This document shows, one piece after another, positions 44,338-58,835 of a stretch of DNA of 64,000 bases (positions within the stretch are counted from its first letter, which is position 1; every line of letters starts with the position of its first letter). Source of the DNA: Latrodectus hesperus (Eukaryota > Arthropoda > Arachnida > Araneae > Theridiidae); contig CM075852.1 in assembly GCA_037975125.1 (NCBI GenBank), positions 9,284,283-9,348,282 of the forward strand, in the 5' to 3' direction. A program made the position numbers and the translations under genes. Under the pieces are notes generated by a model. It was not told the DNA's origin. It did no database searches and saw only the letters and a program-made list of their open reading frames with translations.

Positions 44338-45140
44338 AATTTTAATACAAATGATTTATTCATCTATTTCCCTGAATAAATCATTATCAATATTGTGAAT
44401 TTTGTAACTCAGATTTTTAACATTTTCTTTGATTTATCTTAGAAATTTTGTTTGCCTTGGGTATCTTTTGTCCAGAAATTAAAACTAAGCTGAGAAGAAT
44501 CGAATCTGTTTGCCCCGGATATATAATAGGAATACATCATTAATTTTTATACAAGCATTCACCTTTATCAAAATCATCAATACTTTCATTTTATGTATTT
44601 AATCACCCATTACTGATAAATTGCTTTACAAATTGTTTCTAAAGGATACAAAGCTGCTACAGCCGTGTCTTTTGATTAATCGTGCTCTTTTATTCATAAA
44701 ATAAACTTTTCTGATAATCATTTAATCATATAGTCACCGGATGATATCAGCATATCAGAGATAATGAGAAAATATTAAAAGCAAAAATTAACTGCTAATT
44801 CGACTTGGTACTAAGAACTACCACAAATTTCATTTACAAAAATGTTTGCTATTGATGAAATTTGTATTCTTAATAGTTTTTAATTTCAATATTTGAAATT
44901 ATGAATATTTTTGTTAAATAGTGTAAACTTGTTTTACATTTATTGAAGTAATATATCTGGGAATTATTTTTGTAGTTGATGAAATATAAATATTTTAATA
45001 AGTATATAAACTAATTATCAATAAAATACTCAATGTAAATATTTTCTATTAGTTTTGAGGACATGAAACATGGTAACATTATTATTTTTGGAAAAAAAAT
45101 GTAAATCTACATTAAAAGAATTAATTAAGCGTATTATTTA
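44338..45140. other. Intron stretch, AT-rich
   Basis: I see no gene or repeat. Confidence 0.5.
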
Positions 45141-45438
45141 AGAGACCTCATGTTGTTTTGTGCCCGATAGGTCGGCAATATGTGGTACTCTGCTCCACTT
45201 TTCCAACTGAACCTTAATTTGGTGTGGAATCCGACTTCCTCAGTACACATATGCCATAGGTACCCGTTTATAGAGTAGGCACAACCATTCGCAACCCATT
45301 CATACAAGGAAAGGACAAATACAGAAAAGAGAGAGAAATTTAATCCATGCCCGAACTGGTATTCGAACCCAGGACCTCCCTATCCGCAGTCAGACACGCT
45401 GGCCACTAGACAGGGTGAGCGGCATGAGAGACCTTATG
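45141..45438 (-). mobile_element. tRNA-derived SINE with target duplication, minus orientation
   Basis: The body is about 45153-45426, read on the minus strand. It has a TAGTGGCCAGCGTGTC head, a GGTTCGAATACC B-box-like motif and GGGCATGGATT. The flanks AGAGACCTCATG (45141-45152) and AGAGACCTTATG (45427-45438) match at 11 of 12 positions. It is the same family as the SINEs at 9302, 33385 and 52063. Confidence 0.87.
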
Positions 45439-46104
45439 ATCAGATAATAAGGCCAAGATCATTGGTGAATCATATGTCGCCACATTTCGCATTGAATCAT
45501 TCAAAAGACATCATATTTTCATAGATCGGGAATAGAATAGCTCACGTGATAATCGAATCCAGAAACTGTCAAATCGAAGACCAAAATGAAAGTTCCGTAA
45601 ATAGCTCAGCTACGGGGTTAATCAAATGGCAATGTGGTATGCTAGTTCTTTTGAATTTTGGCTTAGCAGATTCCACATATTTATGACAATGTCAAATATC
45701 ATATGATAGCGACATAAACTAAAAATTATTACAAACACATAAAGTATAAGCCCATGGTAAAATTAAACCTCTGCATTATAAATTAGATAATAATAATTAT
45801 AATTAGATTTAGCATAATGAAAATATTCATAACGTATAATTTCCAATGTTTATTCAATTAAAGTAAATGAATTATATTTATTTGTATCTAATATATTTAT
45901 TTGTCAGTTTTCTATTTTAGTTAACTTGAAACACTGGGAAAATTGTTACAAAAATGAAAACAAGCATTTTTAAATTAATAATGTGTATGAGTAAAATATA
46001 CAAAAATATGCTTGAATTCTATTAAAATAAGAATGCTGTTCTATTAAAATTTCAAGAGAAGTAATTAAAATTATGTTAATAATTATTTTGTAAAAAAATA
46101 TAAA
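45439..46104. other. Intron stretch, AT-rich
   Basis: Mostly plain AT-rich DNA, with a slightly less AT-rich part at 45440-45660. I see no gene. Confidence 0.45.
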
Positions 46105-46124
46105 AAGTTAGATGTTGGTATGTC

Positions 46125-46240
46125 AAAGAGCAGTATCTGATAAACAAGAAAAACGCAGTATCTGACATATCGCAGTATCTGACACGCATGATACTGCGAT
46201 ATGTCAGGATGAAAAACGCAGTATCTGACATATCCTTGTT
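46125..46240. repeat. Cluster of GCAGTATCTGACA repeats with an 18-bp perfect hairpin
   Basis: The motif GCAGTATCTGA occurs four times on the + strand (near 46130, 46155, 46172 and 46218) and once inverted. Two copies share the longer form AAAAACGCAGTATCTGACAT. The arms 46162-46179 and 46190-46207 are perfect reverse complements of 18 bp around a 10-nt loop. The cluster stands about 230 bp left of the 259-bp satellite. I do not recognise the motif. Confidence 0.85.
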
Positions 46241-46472
46241 AGCATCTTCGAGTCACAGTTTTCTAATCATTCAAAGTCTTCGCAGCTTTTATATTTTCGA
46301 TTGGAGTCCTTAAAATTTTATAATTTTTCTAAAAAACCCGTCAATTTTTTTGGAAGTAATATAAATTAAAGATTCCTTTCTAACGATATATGTGCAAGTT
46401 ACTAAATCGGCTTGCGTTGAATATGGCTCACATCCAAGGTTATATGATATTATCGTAGTTATATCGGATTCA

Positions 46473-48803
46473 GATAGTTCTTCGTACTTATTTCTATCGT
46501 TGGATGATTTAAGTCACCCTGGTAAACTTGTAATTAGGAAAAATGATCAAATAAAATTTTAAAGCAGGCTGCTTCTCTCAGTTAAATACTCAACTAATTA
46601 TTTTGCTGACATATTTGATACGTGGAAAATATGAATCGTTCCTCAATCGTTATTAGGTTGATAGTACAAATTGATATTCGAACTGATATTCTTATATTCT
46701 TACATTTCACTATCGGAATAACATGGATCTAGATAGTTCTTCGTACTTATTTCTATCATTGGATGATTTAAGTCACCCTGGTAAACTTGTAATTAGGAAA
46801 AATGATCAAATAAAATTTTAAAGCAAGCTGCTTCTCTCAGTTAAATACTCAACTAATTATTTTGCTGACATATTTGATACGTGGAAAATATGAATCGTTC
46901 CTCAATCGTTATTAGGTTGATAGTACAAATTGATATTCGAACTGATATTCTTATATTCTTACATTTCACTATCGGAATAACATGGATCTAGATAGTTCTT
47001 CGTACTTATTTCTATCGTTGGATGATTTAAGTCACCCTGGTAAACTTGTAATTAGGAAAAATGATCAAATAAAATTTTAAAGCAAGCTGCTTCTCTCAGT
47101 TAAATACTCAACTAATTATTTTGCTGACATATTTGATACGTGGAAAATATGAATCGTTCCTCAATCGTTATTAGGTTGATAGTACAAATTGATATTCGAA
47201 CTGATATTCTTATATTCTTACATTTCACTATCGGAATAACATGGATCTAGATAGTTCTTCGTACTTATTTCTATCATTGGATGATTTAAGTCACCCTGGT
47301 AAACTTGTAATTAGGAAAAATGATCAAATAAAATTTTAAAGCAAGCTGCTTCTCTCAGTTAAATACTCAACTAATTATTTTGCTGACATATTTGATACGT
47401 GGAAAATATGAATCGTTCCTCAATCGTTATTAGGTTGATAGTACAAATTGATATTCGAACTGATATTCTTATATTCTTACATTTCACTATCGGAATAACA
47501 TGGATCTAGATAGTTCTTCGTACTTATTTCTATCGTTGGATGATTTAAGTCACCCTGGTAAACTTGTAATTAGGAAAAATGATCAAATAAAATTTTAAAG
47601 CAAGCTGCTTCTCTCAGTTAAATACTCAACTAATTATTTTGCTGACATATTTGATACGTGGAAAATATGAATCGTTCCTCAATCGTTATTAGGTTGATAG
47701 TACAAATTGATATTCGAACTGATATTCTTATATTCTTACATTTCACTATCGGAATAACATGGATCTAGATAGTTCTTCGTACTTATTTCTATCATTGGAT
47801 GATTTAAGTCACCCTGGTAAACTTGTAATTAGGAAAAATGATCAAATAAAATTTTAAAGCAAGCTGCTTCTCTCAGTTAAATACTCAACTAATTATTTTG
47901 CTGACATATTTGATACGTGGAAAATATGAATCGTTCCTCAATCGTTATTAGGTTGATAGTACAAATTGATATTCGAACTGATATTCTTATATTCTTACAT
48001 TTCACTATCGGAATAACATGGATCTAGATAGTTCTTCGTACTTATTTCTATCGTTGGATGATTTAAGTCACCCTGGTAAACTTGTAATTAGGAAAAATGA
48101 TCAAATAAAATTTTAAAGCAAACTGCTTCTCTCAGTTAGATACTCAACTAATTATTTTGCTGACATCTTTGATACGTGGAAAATATGAATCGTTCCTCAA
48201 TCGTTATTAGGTTGATAGTACAAATTGATATTCGAACTGATATTCTTATATTCTTACATTTCACTATCGGAATAACATGGATCTAGATAGTTCTTCGTAC
48301 TTATTTCTATCATTGGATGATTTAAGTCACCCTGGTAAACTTGTAATTAGGAAAAATGATCAAATAAAATTTTAAAGCAGGCTGCTTCTCTCAGTTAGAT
48401 ACTCAACTAATTATTTTGCTGACATCTTTGATACGTGGAAAATATGAATCGTTCCTCAATCGTTATTAGGTTGATAGTACAAATTGATATTCGAACTGAT
48501 ATTCTTATATTCTTACATTTCACTATCGGAATAACATGGATCTAGATAGTTCTTCGTACTTATTTCTATCGTTGGATGATTTAAGTCACCCTGGTAAACT
48601 TGTAATTAGGAAAAATGATCAAATAAAATTTTAAAGCAAACTGCTTCTCTCAGTTAGATACTCAACTAATTATTTTGCTGACATCTTTGATACGTGGAAA
48701 ATATGAATCGTTCCTCAATCGTTATTAGGTTGATAGTACAAATTGATATTCGAACTGATATTCTTATATTCTTACATTTCACTATCGGAATAACATGGAA
48801 CTA
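46473..48803 (+). repeat. 259-bp satellite, nine units arranged as 518-bp dimers
   Basis: Units begin at 46473, 46732, 46991, 47250, 47509, 47768, 48027, 48286 and 48545, always 259 bp apart. They are nearly identical. One base alternates strictly: units 1, 3, 5, 7 and 9 read CTATCGTTGG and units 2, 4, 6 and 8 read CTATCATTGG. Units 7-9 also share GTTAGATACT and GACATCTTTG where units 1-6 have GTTAAATACT and GACATATTTG. A diverged tenth unit continues to about 48930. No reading frame runs through it. The array lies in the 24.8-kb intron. Confidence 0.97.
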
Positions 48804-48930
48804 CATAAAAATTTTAAATTAAGTTGGCTTTTTCAGCCCGATAGTTAGATTTTGAACTAGTTAACTTGCTGAAATCTTTGATAAGTGGAAAATATAAAAC
48901 TTTCTTTCAATCATTATTAGGTGGGCAGCA

Positions 48931-49299
48931 CAGTTGCAGATGTTGGATAAGAGTTTTTTGTTATTTCCCTTTCTACTTTAAATAATAAAAAGTATATAAA
49001 AAACAAATACCAATGAAACTAAATTAGCTTATACTCCGAAATAGTAGTTGAATGATCAGAGCTCTAATCTTCGATTCAGTAATCATAAATTCGACATCTT
49101 CCTCACCAGTAGACATTTGTCGTGGTTTGGAATTAACTTTAAATAGCAGATCAGGCTGATTAGTTCTCACGTGCAGAAAATGATCGTAGAATGATAAACA
49201 AAATTTAAAACAAACTTTTAGTGATGCATAATGCCATAAAAAAAGAAAATTTTATGTCATGAGTAAAATATATCTAAAAATATTTTTTTTCTATTATGC
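48931..49299. other. Intron stretch right of the satellite
   Basis: Some short motifs (AAAATGATC, AAATTTAAAAC) near 49175-49210 weakly recall the satellite, but I cannot align a unit. Nothing else is seen. Confidence 0.35.
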
Positions 49300-49508
49300 C
49301 TGCTGCCCTTAGGCCTTAGTCAGCTTTATAATGGGCGAAGTGATGACATCTCATGTAGTTGGGCACCCACTGGGTCTTCGCCTTGAAAGTGAAGTGATAA
49401 AGAAAGACAAACACAAAGAAACATCCATGCCTGAGCCAGTATTCGAACCCAGGACCTGATGTTTCGAAGTTAGCGACGCTAACCTCTCCGCCATCGATCG
49501 GCTTTCTA
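49300..49508 (-). mobile_element. tRNA-derived SINE, short, minus orientation
   Basis: On the minus strand the head reads CGATCGATGGCGGAGAGGTT, then GTCCTGGGTTCGAATACTGG (B-box) and CAGGCATGGATG. The body is shorter than in the 33385-type copies and different after the head. No clear target duplication was found. Confidence 0.75.
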
Positions 49509-52062
49509 ATAAAAAAATCTAATGGATTAAATCGTGGTTCGAATTCGTATCTGCACTTCGCAGTTTTAAATTCTTTACTTTTTAAAAATCTTTATATTTT
49601 TAATATTAAAAATCAAATCTAGGGGTATTTAATTTAATTAAAGGTATTGTGATATATTCGCAATACATTAAATATCCAACTTACTAATTAAATAAAAAAA
49701 ATGTGTACATGATTTTGCTGTGAAAACTTTTAATATTTTTATTGAAGTTCATGCAATATTGTCATTGACTCTTAATGGCAATAAATAAGAAAGCAAAATA
49801 CGAAAACTTATTATTTTCTCAAAGAAGGAATCTTATTTTTCATTAAATAGTATATTTTCAATATTATTTAGTTTCAATAGTTATTGATAAACTGAAATTT
49901 AAGAATGCATGTTTTAAGAATATTTAATCAATATCTAGAATTTCTTGTATTTTATTGCAAGTGCGTTAACACTGTTTAACTTATAATTGATATTAAAAGA
50001 TAATTTTGATTTAATCTTTTAAATCTGAATAAATAATAGAAGAATAATCCCGATTACATGAATTCATGTTGTAAAATACGTGATATGTGTAAATATATAA
50101 TTACACTACCCATACCAAACGCATTTTTTTCACCATTACAACAGCATTAAAACTAGGAAGTCAGAAATAAGTTGAACAATAAATGTACATTACAAGCATT
50201 GAGAGACAGGACAATTGTTATCTATTTTTGACTAAGAATATTCAATTTATGTTTAAACACCAATTAAGGGATTAAAATTTTTTTAAAAATGTATTTTTTT
50301 TTTTTTGAAAAACTATCGTAAATAATTGATCTGTCAATCTAATTAAAAAAATTGTTCTTCTTGAATCTAAATAATGTTATTTAAGATCATTGATAATTCA
50401 TTTGGATTATTCAAGTGCCAAGATTGATCGCAAAAACACTGCCATACATAGTTATGGCAACTTTTTTTTATTTTGAACTTTCATGTATGTACTGCTTAGT
50501 TATACTATAAGATTCTAAATAGCATTCTGTTATTAATGTTTCAAATAAAAGTAAATTAAACAGTTCTATTGTATGGATTTGGGGAGTTAACCTATTAAAA
50601 CTGAAATGCAACAGATTTAAATGAAATGTATAATAGGTATTTTCAGAATCATTAAATGAATACTTCTTTAAAATAGAGAATGGTAATTTTCGCAGTTAAT
50701 GAAAAGGTACGAAACATTATGTTTCTCGGAACCCCAACAGTTGAACTCATCGAATAGAAATTGGAGTCTGGTATCAAAACTAGTTTGAAAAGAATAACAT
50801 AAAGTTAATAATTTTATACTTTGTTTCATGTGTATAATAAATACATCTATCAACTTTTGTCAAAAACAATTTTCAATCAGTAAAACAAAATACAAATATT
50901 CTGCTTTGAATACACCAGTGAGCCTGAATAATCCTGAAATACTCTAGTACTGGTTAAAAAAGAAAGTTATTTCCAGTTTAATTGGAATTATTTTCTGCTT
51001 ATTATAAAAATTTATTAATGTACATGCATGGATATAATCATTCTTGCTAAAAATATTTTTTAGTAATCGGATTTTGAATCAGAAAATTTATCTTATTCCA
51101 GATCCACCATTTTAAAGGTAATAGGAGAAATTCACGTGTAAATTTTTTGTAACATTCCCAAGTATGTACTCTAATGGTTCTAATTATTGTTAAAAAGATT
51201 ATAAAATTTTAAAAGTACTTAAATTTCTTTTATGATAAATAGTACAAAAATTATAAAAAAGTATTTTCTACAACTAAAAATATTTTTGGTTCAACAATGA
51301 ACATCTAAATTCCAAATAATACAGTATCTTAATCATATTGTCTATTTGGTGATTTTTGTAGAATCGCATCAAAACCTCGATGTACTAAAGAAAAAAACAC
51401 ATTTTTAACATACCATAATAAAACAATCTGACTGAAACAGTTTCTTGGACAATGCTTTAATTTTGCTTTGAAAGAAAACGCAGAAAATTTATTTTAGAAT
51501 AGAACAAATAAAATGACTTTTTTTCTTCTTGTCTTTTTTCTAGTCATTAAATAAATTCAAACGAGTGTAATTAAAGATGGCTTTAAATTACTTTGTTCCT
51601 GTAACCAAGAAAAGTCAACAAATTAGTGTAAAATCATTGATGTAACGATTTCTGAAAAAAAAATATTTGGAGAATTATTTTAAAAAAATGGCGTGCTTGT
51701 GCGTTTTAATGTATGTATAAATATAAGATTTTAGTTCATTTAAGAGATTTAAATTATGTATAAAATTTAAACTTTGAGATTGGGTTAACTTTGAAACTAT
51801 ATAAAAAGGCTTAAAATAATGCTTTGAGAATTAAATATTATAATATATTCTTATATAATATTCTGTATATTTGTTTATTGGGTTTAAAAAGTTCTTACCA
51901 TTAATTTTTAGAAATTTACAGGTTATCACATTCTGCTATTTTGTGTTTTCTAAACGGAAAGTAAGATTGATGAATTTAAGTCTTGTATATCATATAATTA
52001 TAAATATCTTATTCACACACATTTGAACTTTTATAAGCATTATGATTTTTGTTAAAAACTTC
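49509..52062. other. Intron stretch, AT-rich
   Basis: I see no gene, RNA or clear transposon. The minus-strand frame 50668-50853 has no recognisable feature. Confidence 0.5.
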
Positions 52063-52336
52063 GGTTGTTGTCTTGTGCCAGCTATGCTGGCAATATGGGG
52101 TGCGTAACTTCACTTTTGCAACTCAACCGTAATTTGGTGATGAGTCCGATTTTCTCAGTACACTCCTATCATAGGTACCCGTTTACAGGGGTAGGCAACT
52201 TTTCACAACTCATTCATACAAGGAAAGGACAAAGGAAGGAGAGAGAGGGAGAAAATACATCCATACCCGAGCCGGGATTCGAGCCCAGGAGCTCCCTATC
52301 CTCAGTTAGGCACACTGACTCATGGATGAGTGGCAA
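52063..52336 (-). mobile_element. tRNA-derived SINE, minus orientation
   Basis: On the minus strand there is a B-box-like GGGCTCGAATCCCGG followed by CTCGGGTATGGATG, and the body motif ACGGGTACCTATGA. The left edge (TTGTTGTC) is the (CAA)n tail in element sense. It is more diverged than the copies at 33385 and 45153. The frame 52065-52352 lies inside it and is not a gene. Confidence 0.8.
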
Positions 52337-54820
<2,484 letters not shown>

Positions 54821-55052
54821 ATGTACGTCACCTTCCAAAAATATGAACTGAAACACCCGAACAACTGTGAGCTGAACTTCATCGACATCTACGAGCAGAC
54901 ATTGAGCGATGACACTCGAATGGCGCAGTTCTGCGGCACTGCCACCGAGCCCCAGAAATCGGATGGCAATCTTGTCTATGTCCGCTATTTCGCACAAGCA
55001 GAGGCCATAGATGGGAAATTCGAGATCGTGTACACAGCATTCAGAGAATCTG
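54821..55052 (+). CDS. CUB domain exon, second half (NETO-like gene)
   Basis: The acceptor is GTTTCCTTTTCAG and the donor TCTG|GTATCC. The exon enters in phase 0, directly continuing the frame of the exon at 29905, and leaves in phase 1. It encodes MYVTFQKYELKHPNNCELNF, then IDIYEQTLSDD, AQFCGT, and near the end GKFEIVYTAFRES. These are the second half of a CUB domain: the third Cys in NNCELNF, the fourth in FCG, and the final beta strand FEIVYTAF. The YELKHPNNC...NFIDIY and FEIVYTAFRE stretches resemble NETO CUB2 (YExxNSNEC...NFVAVYD and a final FTSFQE) as I remember it. The ATG at its start is internal and not a translation start. The frame at 54797-54997 (minus) is a shadow. Confidence 0.95.
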
Positions 55053-55794
55053 GTATCCTTCCTCTACTGAAAAATTGTATACATCTTAAAACTAAACTTT
55101 GGTAAAATCCTAATATAGGTACCCATTTGGCGCAGTTTTAAAAAATGTCGCCAACGGCGAAATTCATGTGATTCATAACCATCAGCATAAGTGAGCATTT
55201 CATAATCAAAATAATTGTGAATCTCAAAATGGAAATACACATAAGCAAACTATACAAACCTTAATGTCGCCTAATCCATCACGTTATGGACATTAGTATT
55301 AAGTCGAAACTTTCATTATATTGCCAGATAATGCTTTAAACAATTCCTCAGTAATTCCAATAATTAAATATTGAATTTACAGAAATCCAAACTTTAACTC
55401 ACATCTTTTACTAAAATACAGGCAAACATATGGATAGTTATTTTTGCAATTATTTCATAAAATCAGTTTACAGACTCAGATATAATAAAATTTATTATTG
55501 TAATATAATACAAAGTAGAAACATATGTTGTACAGAGGTCACGATACTATTTATTTATTTAAAGACAAACTTATAGAAATCGGAGCAAATTTTTATATCT
55601 ATAAAATCACTCAAACATTTTGTTGTTTTCAAAATTATAATCTTTTTTTTTGGGGGGGGGGAATTCTGAAGATTAATATTAAAAACTTTAAATATGTTTT
55701 GAGATATTCAATTTTCTTCGATTTTTTGTTATCAAATTTCAAAATTATAAAAAAAATATATGCATATACTTTCTAGTGAATTAGAACACCACAA
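55053..55794. other. Start of a 3.66-kb intron
   Basis: The intron runs 55053-58712 in phase 1. Near 55115-55200 a GGTACCCATTTGGCGCAG sequence with AAATGTCGCCAACGGCG recalls the edge of the TIR element at 59764, so it may be a decayed relative. A TTTTTTTTTGGGGGGGGGG run lies near 55645-55662. No gene is seen. Confidence 0.35.
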
Positions 55795-56540
55795 TCAGTA
55801 TTATTTTGGGCCACCTTCTGCGCGGATATTAGCTGTTATTCATTTAAGCATCGAGTCTGTATGTTTGAGAAGTGCATTTAAGACCAAGAAACGCCATGCT
55901 TTGGATATCCAGCTCTTTTCTTAATTCATTTCAATCTTAATCTTAATTCACCATATCCCATTCATTTTCTCTGGGATTAAGAGCCCGGCTCTTCGGTGCC
56001 CAAAGAAAGTGTTGGAAATCAGACTTATGTTTAAAGAACCAATTCTGACACGAAGTACAGTTTTATTATTATCCCTGAATTATTCGTCACAATCTGAGTA
56101 AGACTTCAGCATTATTAAGAATGCTTGATCTCTCAGTATATCTAGGTATCTTATTGTTGTTTTCTCACTCTCAAGGAAGAGCAGGACACCACTTCCAGAA
56201 CAACAATACATGCCCCATTTCATGACTGATACTCCCATCAGACATTTGCACAATGCGAGAAAATCAAGATTAATTCCTGGCTCCATGAGTTACTCACCAA
56301 ATTCGATGTCTTTCATAAGAGAAAAATATGGTAAGATGCATAACTTGAATCATTCGATCACATTACTCATTTTCAATCATCAAGTGTGTCTAGTGTCTTT
56401 TTACCCAACAATACTGTAAGTAGATTTTTGCATTTCAGATAGAAATGAGGGATCTTCTCAAAGACACTCGATTATACATTCCTATCTTTTACAATTCTCT
56501 ATCCACGATTCAAGCTGAAATATATAGGGAAGAGCCTTAG
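55795..56540 (-). pseudogene. Decayed Tc1-like transposase relic
   Basis: Minus-strand translation gives VMKWGMYCCSGSGVLLFLES followed by YLDILRDQ (56080-56286), matching the VMxWGCFSxxGxGxLxFxxG...YxxILxD block of Tc1 transposases. Further left, NWFFKHKSDFQHF and SRALNPRENEWDM (near 55970-56030) correspond to the WP-SPDLNPIENxWDM block holding the last catalytic residue. Here the catalytic Glu context survives, but SPD is altered and stops lie between. Terminal repeats were not identified. Confidence 0.6.
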
Positions 56541-57262
56541 TTGGCGATTTTTGTCATTTGAAGCTCAGTGGCGTCCCTTTTCTGTACAATTCTTCGACTG
56601 ACTTTGGAAAACTGTGATCGAACATTCTTATGTTTTCTGGAAGAGTACTGTGAATTCTAATTCCAAATTTTGAAAACCTTTGATATGGCTGTTTTGGATA
56701 ACGCAGTGAGATTTTTTGCCTTCGAAATCGAGACATCCATTGAAAGAGCTCCAAAAATAAGCCCTTTTTCAAATTTTGAGATCCGTAGTTTTTTTTTTTT
56801 TTTTTTTTTTCCCCCATTTTACTTTCTTCATCGTAAAATAACTTTATTATACAAGTATTTTACCCGTGTAACTCACGTCATAGAAAGTGGAAATTTCAAC
56901 CTTGGCATGCATTTAAATGAAAATCTCAAAAATTTCTAATTCTTTGGCTAGTTAATATTTGCAAACATTGACATGTTTAGGTTTAATATAAGCCAATTGC
57001 TTACACGTTTTACTATTATTACTGATGTAAATTATTTAATATTAAAAATTATTCGATTAAAAGACGTTCAGAAGCATCAAAACAATTATTTGTTTTTTTG
57101 CTGTTTCTGGTTACCAAATAATTAATCTCTTAAGTTTAATAAGTTAAACTCAATCTGATTCAACAATTAATATTTTACACAAGCTGACAATAATCAAATT
57201 ATCATTTCTATTTTTTATGATTATGATATATTTTAGAAGTTGATCGACGATAACCAATAAAA

Positions 57263-57343
<81 letters not shown>

Positions 57344-58069
57344 TATAATCTTAAGAAAAAAGTACTTCTACTTTGAATCTCTCTCCCCTTTTTCTATTTA
57401 AATTCTGTCTATCAACTTTATGGTGAGTGCACCTGCTTATAAACTTATAAACTGAGCATAACTGCTTTGGAAACAAATCGCAAACTAATTCGATAAAGAC
57501 AAACAATATCGGTTTATATCTCTACTATATTTTTAAAAATTATATTTTTGCTGTATATAAGTCATTTTAAAAAATATCGTGCACACTATAAATTGAAATA
57601 TTTTTATTATTTAAATAGTATTTTGTGTGTGTGATTCAATAATAGAAAACTTTACCTTCATAAAAACACAGCTTATTCAATTTGTTTTTCTAATTTCCAA
57701 AAAACATTTCCAACTTATGTTTTTCTAATTTCCGAGAAACAATCTGTATTATTAACTAAAAATGTCACCACATATTAGAAATAAAAAATATTAAGTTTAA
57801 TAATATTATTAAATAGTGTAAAGGGCGATCGTGGCAAATATGCACCCTAAAATGTACTATATGAAAACCAAATATGATTAATTTATCTTTTTATTGGAAA
57901 AATTTAAACTTATTCATTATCTTTTCATAAAAAATATCTAAGCACAATATTTTTAGACAAAGCAATCATGTGTTTCTAATTACCTTAACTTTTAATAAAA
58001 AAATAATTTTTTAGCACAATAATTCAATTTTAAAATAAATTTTATGAAATAATTAGGAATTTTATTTTA
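56541..58069. other. Intron stretch
   Basis: At 56554-56790 the DNA is less AT-rich with a minus-strand frame of 87 residues. It starts in a homopolymer (T run at 56790-56809) and has no recognised domain. It may be part of a repeat family. A (TA)n tract lies at 57269-57341. The rest is plain AT-rich DNA. Confidence 0.35.
57269..57341. repeat. (TA)n microsatellite, about 73 bp
   Basis: Uninterrupted TA array. Confidence 0.95.
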
Positions 58070-58632
58070 CAGGGTGACAACTTTATCCTGTTGACAAAAC
58101 AATATTATATTAAACTAAAAACATGGAATTTATTTTCAAAAATCTAACTTTACTTAAGTCATTTGTTATTTAGATACAACATTTTTGAGTATTTTCAAAA
58201 TGGCTCCCTTGGGCATCGATACAGAGCCTTAAACGTCTGGTAAAATTTTCTGCAATGGGCCGCAGTTCATCAGGCGTTAATTTAGCCCATTCCTTCTTAA
58301 GAATAGACTTTAGGCATTCCACACTTCGATGTACTTAGAGCATACTCTTGATTGCAGAATAGACCAAACACTCTAGTCCATGGGTTTTAGACAGGTGTAG
58401 ATGGGGCTATATTCCCACACTCTGAATTTGCTTTAATCCAGCCTCAAATATACCAATTATTTGTTGTCGTTGGTTTGGCATATTATTTCAAACAAGGAAA
58501 TAAAAACTACCTATTCGTTTTACTAACATTAAGATCTCTTAAGCAAATGAAATTTTTATAAAAAGGGGTGGACATGAATTAAACCAATCAAAAGCAGTAC
58601 AATTTTGTCAACAGTATAAAGTTGTCACCCTG
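58070..58632 (-). mobile_element. Non-autonomous Tc1/mariner-type element with transposase ends
   Basis: This 563-bp element is flanked by TA at 58068-58069 and 58633-58634. The terminal inverted repeats read CAGGGTGACAACTTTATCCT on the left and CAGGGTGACAACTTTATACT (reverse complement) on the right, and pair for about 30 bp with one mismatch. On the minus strand it begins with MPNQRQQIIGIFEAGLKQ, a transposase N-terminal helix. It ends with WAKLTPDELRPI and CIDAQGSHFEN, a typical C-terminus. The catalytic core between them is deleted. It ends 80 bp before the LDLa exon. Confidence 0.9.
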
Positions 58633-58712
58633 TAATGACAATATTTACAGCCATTAAAATCTCTGCTTACAAAATTGAGAAGATGAGGTTCTAAGAAATT
58701 TCTTTCTTCCAG

Positions 58713-58835
58713 ATAAATGCATTCCAACCGAGTTCAGTTGCGATGATGGCACCTGCATCGACAGATCTTTGAAATGCAATAACATGTTCAATTGCAAATA
58801 CCGATACGATGAAGATTCAGCTCTGTGTACTCCTG
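58713..58835 (+). CDS. LDL-receptor class A domain exon (NETO-like gene)
   Basis: The acceptor is TTTCTTTCTTCCAG and the donor CCTG|GTAAAA. Both ends are phase 1, the usual arrangement for a shuffled extracellular module. Joined to the previous exon it encodes DKCIPTEFSCDDGTCIDRSL, then KCNNMFNC and KYRYDEDSALCTP. The six LDLa cysteines are all present. The calcium-binding region is atypical. The usual Asp before the fifth Cys is Asn (FNC), and the usual CxDGSDE becomes CKYRYDED. NETO LDLa domains, as I remember them, carry the same kind of change (NC-x-Y-x-W-D-E), which supports a NETO-type identity over a classic LDL receptor. The next exon, expected to encode the membrane region, is not in the remaining 5.1 kb as far as I can see. 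Confidence 0.95.

Noticed and set aside
46473..48803. CRISPR-like array
   Set aside because: The 259-bp units are contiguous, with no short repeats separated by unique spacers, in eukaryotic DNA. It is a satellite.
56554..56817. An 87-residue minus-strand frame
   Set aside because: Its start lies in a long T run that gives a poly-lysine stretch, and it has no recognised domain. It is probably part of an uncharacterised repeat.
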